A stretch of 64,000 nt of DNA. Source: Burkholderia sp. 4M9327F10. GTDB taxonomy: Bacteria > Pseudomonadota > Gammaproteobacteria > Burkholderiales > Burkholderiaceae. The stretch spans positions 1 to 64,000 of the forward strand of contig NZ_SCNV01000048.1 in NCBI RefSeq assembly GCF_005503145.1, written 5' to 3'. Positions within the stretch are counted from its first letter, which is position 1. The number at the start of each line of letters is the position of its first letter. Shown piece after piece: positions 61,485-64,000 of the stretch. Below the pieces are notes generated by a model. It was given only the letters and a program-made list of their open reading frames with translations, was not told where the DNA came from and ran no database searches. Both the position numbers and the translations under genes were made by a program.

Positions 61485-63518
61485 ATGAGCACCGCCGTAA
61501 CCAGAATCACAACCATCCCCGATGCAACAAAATACCGCCGCGACATTGACGGTCTGCGCGCCGTCGCCGTTCTAGCAGTTGTTATCTTCCACGCCTTCCC
61601 ATCCCTGCTTCGCGGTGGCTTTATCGGCGTCGACATCTTCTTCGTGATCTCAGGCTTCCTCATCACGAACATTCTGCTTGCCGAACTGGAAACGGACGAA
61701 TTTAGTATAGGAAAGTTCTACATCCGTCGAATCAGGCGCATTTTCCCGAGCCTCGTGACGGTGCTCATCGCGGTCTACGCGCTTGGCTGGTACTCCCTGT
61801 TCAAAGACGAGTACAAGCAGCTCGGCAAACACATATTGGCCGGGTCGGGTTTCGTTGCGAACCTGGCGTTCTGGAACGAAGCCGGATACTTTGACGTGGC
61901 GGCGCAGACCAAACCGCTCCTCCATCTGTGGTCGCTCGGCGTTGAAGAGCAGTTCTACATAATCTGGCCGTTAGTGCTTGCGGTAGTGCACAGGCGTCGC
62001 GCCAATCTATTGGGGGCCATCGTAGCAGGTGCGGTGATTTCGTTTGGCGTAAACGTCGCGCTGATATCGCATCATCCGGCGGCGGCGTTCTTTTCACCAA
62101 TCAGCCGCTTTTGGGAGCTGCTTGCGGGAGCACTGCTCGCGTGGTCGAGCCAGACGCAACTTGCAGTTGATGGGCCTCACGAGAACTGGAAGTCTGTTGC
62201 CGGGCTGGTGCTTTGCGTGGCTGCGATGTTCGGGCTGAACAGCAGCATGGATTTTCCAGGATGGTGGGCGCTGTTACCAGTCGTTGGCACCGCGTTGCTG
62301 ATCTCGGGTCGCAACACGGCGTTCAACACTCAAGTGCTCGGTTGCCCGCCTCTTGTCTGGATTGGAAAAATCAGTTATCCGCTTTATCTGTGGCACTGGC
62401 CGCTGCTCTCTTTCGCCACAATCCTTGCGGGCGATACGCCAGAGCCACATGTACGCATCGGAGCGATTGCATTATCGGTTGTGCTTGCATGGCTGACCTG
62501 TGCCACCATCGAAAATCCTGTTCGATTCGGCAAGCCGCACTGGTCCAAGGTTGTCGTTCCGTGTGTCCTCCTCGCGGCGATCGCTTACGTCGGTGGCATG
62601 ACGTACGTACGGGACGGGCTAGTGTTCCGCAAAGGCTATAGCTCAACTGCGGACGTAAATACCGCTACGCTTGGTGCGGGACACGAGTTCACCAGGCCCG
62701 AATGCGGTGTTCCGAAGACCAGTCAGCATCTATTCGACTTTTGTGCAGAAGACCGGCGGGAAAAGCCGCGTGCGGTCGTATGGGGCGACAGCAAAGCGGA
62801 TTCGCTGTATTGGGGGCTCGTTCGTGCCTCGAACGCTGACCAACGTTGGACGCTCGTTGCACGTGCGAGTTGTGCACCTTTGACCGGCGTGGCGCAGTTC
62901 AACCCTGCGGTAAAGGACGATCCTGAGGTCTGCGAAAGTGCAGACCGTCTTGCGCTTGAAGCGATCCTCGGCAATAGAGACTTGAAGCTCGTGGTGCTAG
63001 GGATAGCAGCACGTGACCTGATTGATCCGCGCTTTGTCGACAGTGCGGCGAAGACCGCAGACCCGGACGGAGCATTCAATGGGCTAGGCCGCTCAATCAC
63101 GGCCCTTCAGCGAGCTGGAAAGCGGGTCGTTCTTGTGATCGACAACCCAACCTTGCCCGATCCTCGAGGATGCATGGATCGTCGACTGTCGGGCTTTGCG
63201 GCGGTGCGTGCCTTGCTCTCGTTGCACAAGACCGGCGTGGAGTCGGACCATTGCACGATCGCCTATAACGCACACCTTGCCGCTACCGCAAAGTATCGCG
63301 CGATTGTTTCAAAGCTCCAGGCCGCATATTCCGATCTGCTTGTTTTCGACCCCACGCCAATCCTTTGTGACGTCTCCAAGGGCACATGTCCGATCGCGAG
63401 GAACGGGAAGTATCTCTATAGCTACGGGGACCACATATCCGATACGGCAAACGGCCTGATTGCCGCACAGCTTCTCGCGCAACTCAACAACAGTGAATCT
63501 CATGCATTACAGAAGTAA
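61485..63518 (+). CDS. OafA-type acyltransferase with SGNH domain
   Basis: A 677-residue protein. Residues about 19-360 form an acyltransferase-3 membrane domain: RDIDGLRAVAVLAVVIFHAF, GGFIGVDIFFVISGFLIT, then about ten helices. Residues about 425-677 form an SGNH-type hydrolase-like part: WGDSKADSLYWGL (Ser-containing block I, about 433) and a late DHISDTANG (Asp-His, about 649). Such proteins O-acylate surface glycans (LPS or peptidoglycan). No strong ribosome-binding site precedes the ATG. It sits between the immunity gene and cdiB and overlaps the latter by 17 bp, an arrangement I do not know from standard CDI loci. Confidence 0.85.
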   Translation: MSTAVTRITTIPDATKYRRDIDGLRAVAVLAVVIFHAFPSLLRGGFIGVDIFFVISGFLITNILLAELETDEFSIGKFYIRRIRRIFPSLVTVLIAVYALGWYSLFKDEYKQLGKHILAGSGFVANLAFWNEAGYFDVAAQTKPLLHLWSLGVEEQFYIIWPLVLAVVHRRRANLLGAIVAGAVISFGVNVALISHHPAAAFFSPISRFWELLAGALLAWSSQTQLAVDGPHENWKSVAGLVLCVAAMFGLNSSMDFPGWWALLPVVGTALLISGRNTAFNTQVLGCPPLVWIGKISYPLYLWHWPLLSFATILAGDTPEPHVRIGAIALSVVLAWLTCATIENPVRFGKPHWSKVVVPCVLLAAIAYVGGMTYVRDGLVFRKGYSSTADVNTATLGAGHEFTRPECGVPKTSQHLFDFCAEDRREKPRAVVWGDSKADSLYWGLVRASNADQRWTLVARASCAPLTGVAQFNPAVKDDPEVCESADRLALEAILGNRDLKLVVLGIAARDLIDPRFVDSAAKTADPDGAFNGLGRSITALQRAGKRVVLVIDNPTLPDPRGCMDRRLSGFAAVRALLSLHKTGVESDHCTIAYNAHLAATAKYRAIVSKLQAAYSDLLVFDPTPILCDVSKGTCPIARNGKYLYSYGDHISDTANGLIAAQLLAQLNNSESHALQK

Positions 63519-64000
63519 AAAACTGAACAGTGCAACGCACCCAGGCGTTCGCGGCGTATTGGGCAATAAAAATAGCAAATACATCATCTCGCAGTTGCTA
63601 TGGTGCCTGTTCGGCGTGATGTCGATGTTCCCTGCGAAGGCGGTCGAAATTACTCCGCCCGACATTGCCGCCGCCGCACGCGCCAACGCCGAGCAGAACC
63701 AGCAAGTCCAGCAGCAACGCGACGCACAACGACGCGAAGCCGACCTGCAGGCGCCCGCCGTACGCTCAGCCATCGCCACATTCGACGGCTATCCGCTGCT
63801 GCCAGCCGAAACGCCATGCTTCCGCATCAGCACATTCGCGCTCGACGTCCCCACGACACTCCCCAATACCGTGCGCAGCAAGGGAGCTTCGGCCTTACCC
63901 TTGGACCCGTTCGCATTTGCGCGCGAATGGCTCGACCACTACAAAGGGCAATGCGTCGGCAAGACCGGCATTGACACGCTGACAAAGGGGCTGCAGCAGG
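63502..64000 (+). CDS. cdiB: CdiB/ShlB-type TPS outer-membrane transporter, 5' part
   Basis: The first 166 codons only; the gene runs past the window end. After a hydrophobic signal (about residue 29-48, ending FPAKA), the mature part opens with ITPPDIAAAARANAEQNQQVQQQRD and a POTRA segment (CFRISTFALDV and CVGKTGIDTLTKGLQ), as in ShlB/FhaC/CdiB. It exports CdiA. The start overlaps the acyltransferase by 17 bp. Placement downstream of cdiA is the Burkholderia-type order. Confidence 0.85.
   Translation, partial: MHYRSKKLNSATHPGVRGVLGNKNSKYIISQLLWCLFGVMSMFPAKAVEITPPDIAAAARANAEQNQQVQQQRDAQRREADLQAPAVRSAIATFDGYPLLPAETPCFRISTFALDVPTTLPNTVRSKGASALPLDPFAFAREWLDHYKGQCVGKTGIDTLTKGLQQ

Overview
This is a GC-rich chromosomal window that reads as a beta-proteobacterium of the Burkholderia/Paraburkholderia group. 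That placement rests on a complete aryl-polyene (APE) pigment locus, a giant contact-dependent inhibition (CDI) exoprotein whose outer-membrane partner gene lies downstream (the Burkholderia-type order), kbl-tdh, a KfrA_N-domain protein, and many transcription factors. It is inferred from gene content, not from a marker gene. I saw no rRNA, tRNA, CRISPR array or intact insertion sequence.

Layout. 0.2-3.2 kb: a KfrA_N coiled-coil DNA-binding protein, a tyrosine-recombinase-fold protein that has lost most of its catalytic residues, and a small gene under a canonical LexA box. 3.3-6.3 kb: XRE-cupin regulator divergent from kbl-tdh (threonine to glycine plus acetyl-CoA). 6.3-13.9 kb: small accessory genes (YceI lipoprotein, TetR plus DUF1348 protein, small barrel protein, TPR/ATP-grasp protein, NTF2-like protein, XRE-cupin, an unrecognised protein, LysR).

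14.0-33.2 kb: the APE locus. A nearly gapless minus-strand operon (33.2 down to 16.2 kb, mostly ATGA-type overlaps) encodes chain-length factor, acyltransferase, two ACPs, membrane protein, a synthetase-dehydratase fusion, a glycosyltransferase-acyltransferase fusion, an aromatic ammonia-lyase, thioesterase, LolA-like carrier, MMPL exporter, three ketosynthases, dehydratase, ketoreductase and two paralogous exported proteins. A flavin halogenase-like gene and a methyltransferase gene sit at its far end. The ammonia-lyase should supply the aryl starter, the type II PKS extends it, and ApeD/J/L/M place the product in the outer membrane.

33.5-39.3 kb: a second, compact operon (ArsR-like regulator, FabH-like synthase, ATP-grasp, GNAT, Rieske oxygenase, NodB-type deacetylase) whose product I cannot name; it is the best candidate for an undescribed pathway. 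39.5-50.8 kb: mmsA, a Gly/Pro-rich lipoprotein, a two-component system facing an RND tripartite efflux pump with a poly-serine insertion, and an OmpA-like protein.

51.6-64.0 kb: CDI locus: cdiA (3062 codons), an overlapping two-helix membrane immunity candidate, a small orphan reading frame, an OafA-type acyltransferase with SGNH domain, and the start of cdiB, which runs off the window. A family of about 20-bp GGTGAG-type elements (11 copies found) sits in intergenic gaps across the window, including a 76-bp tandem array.
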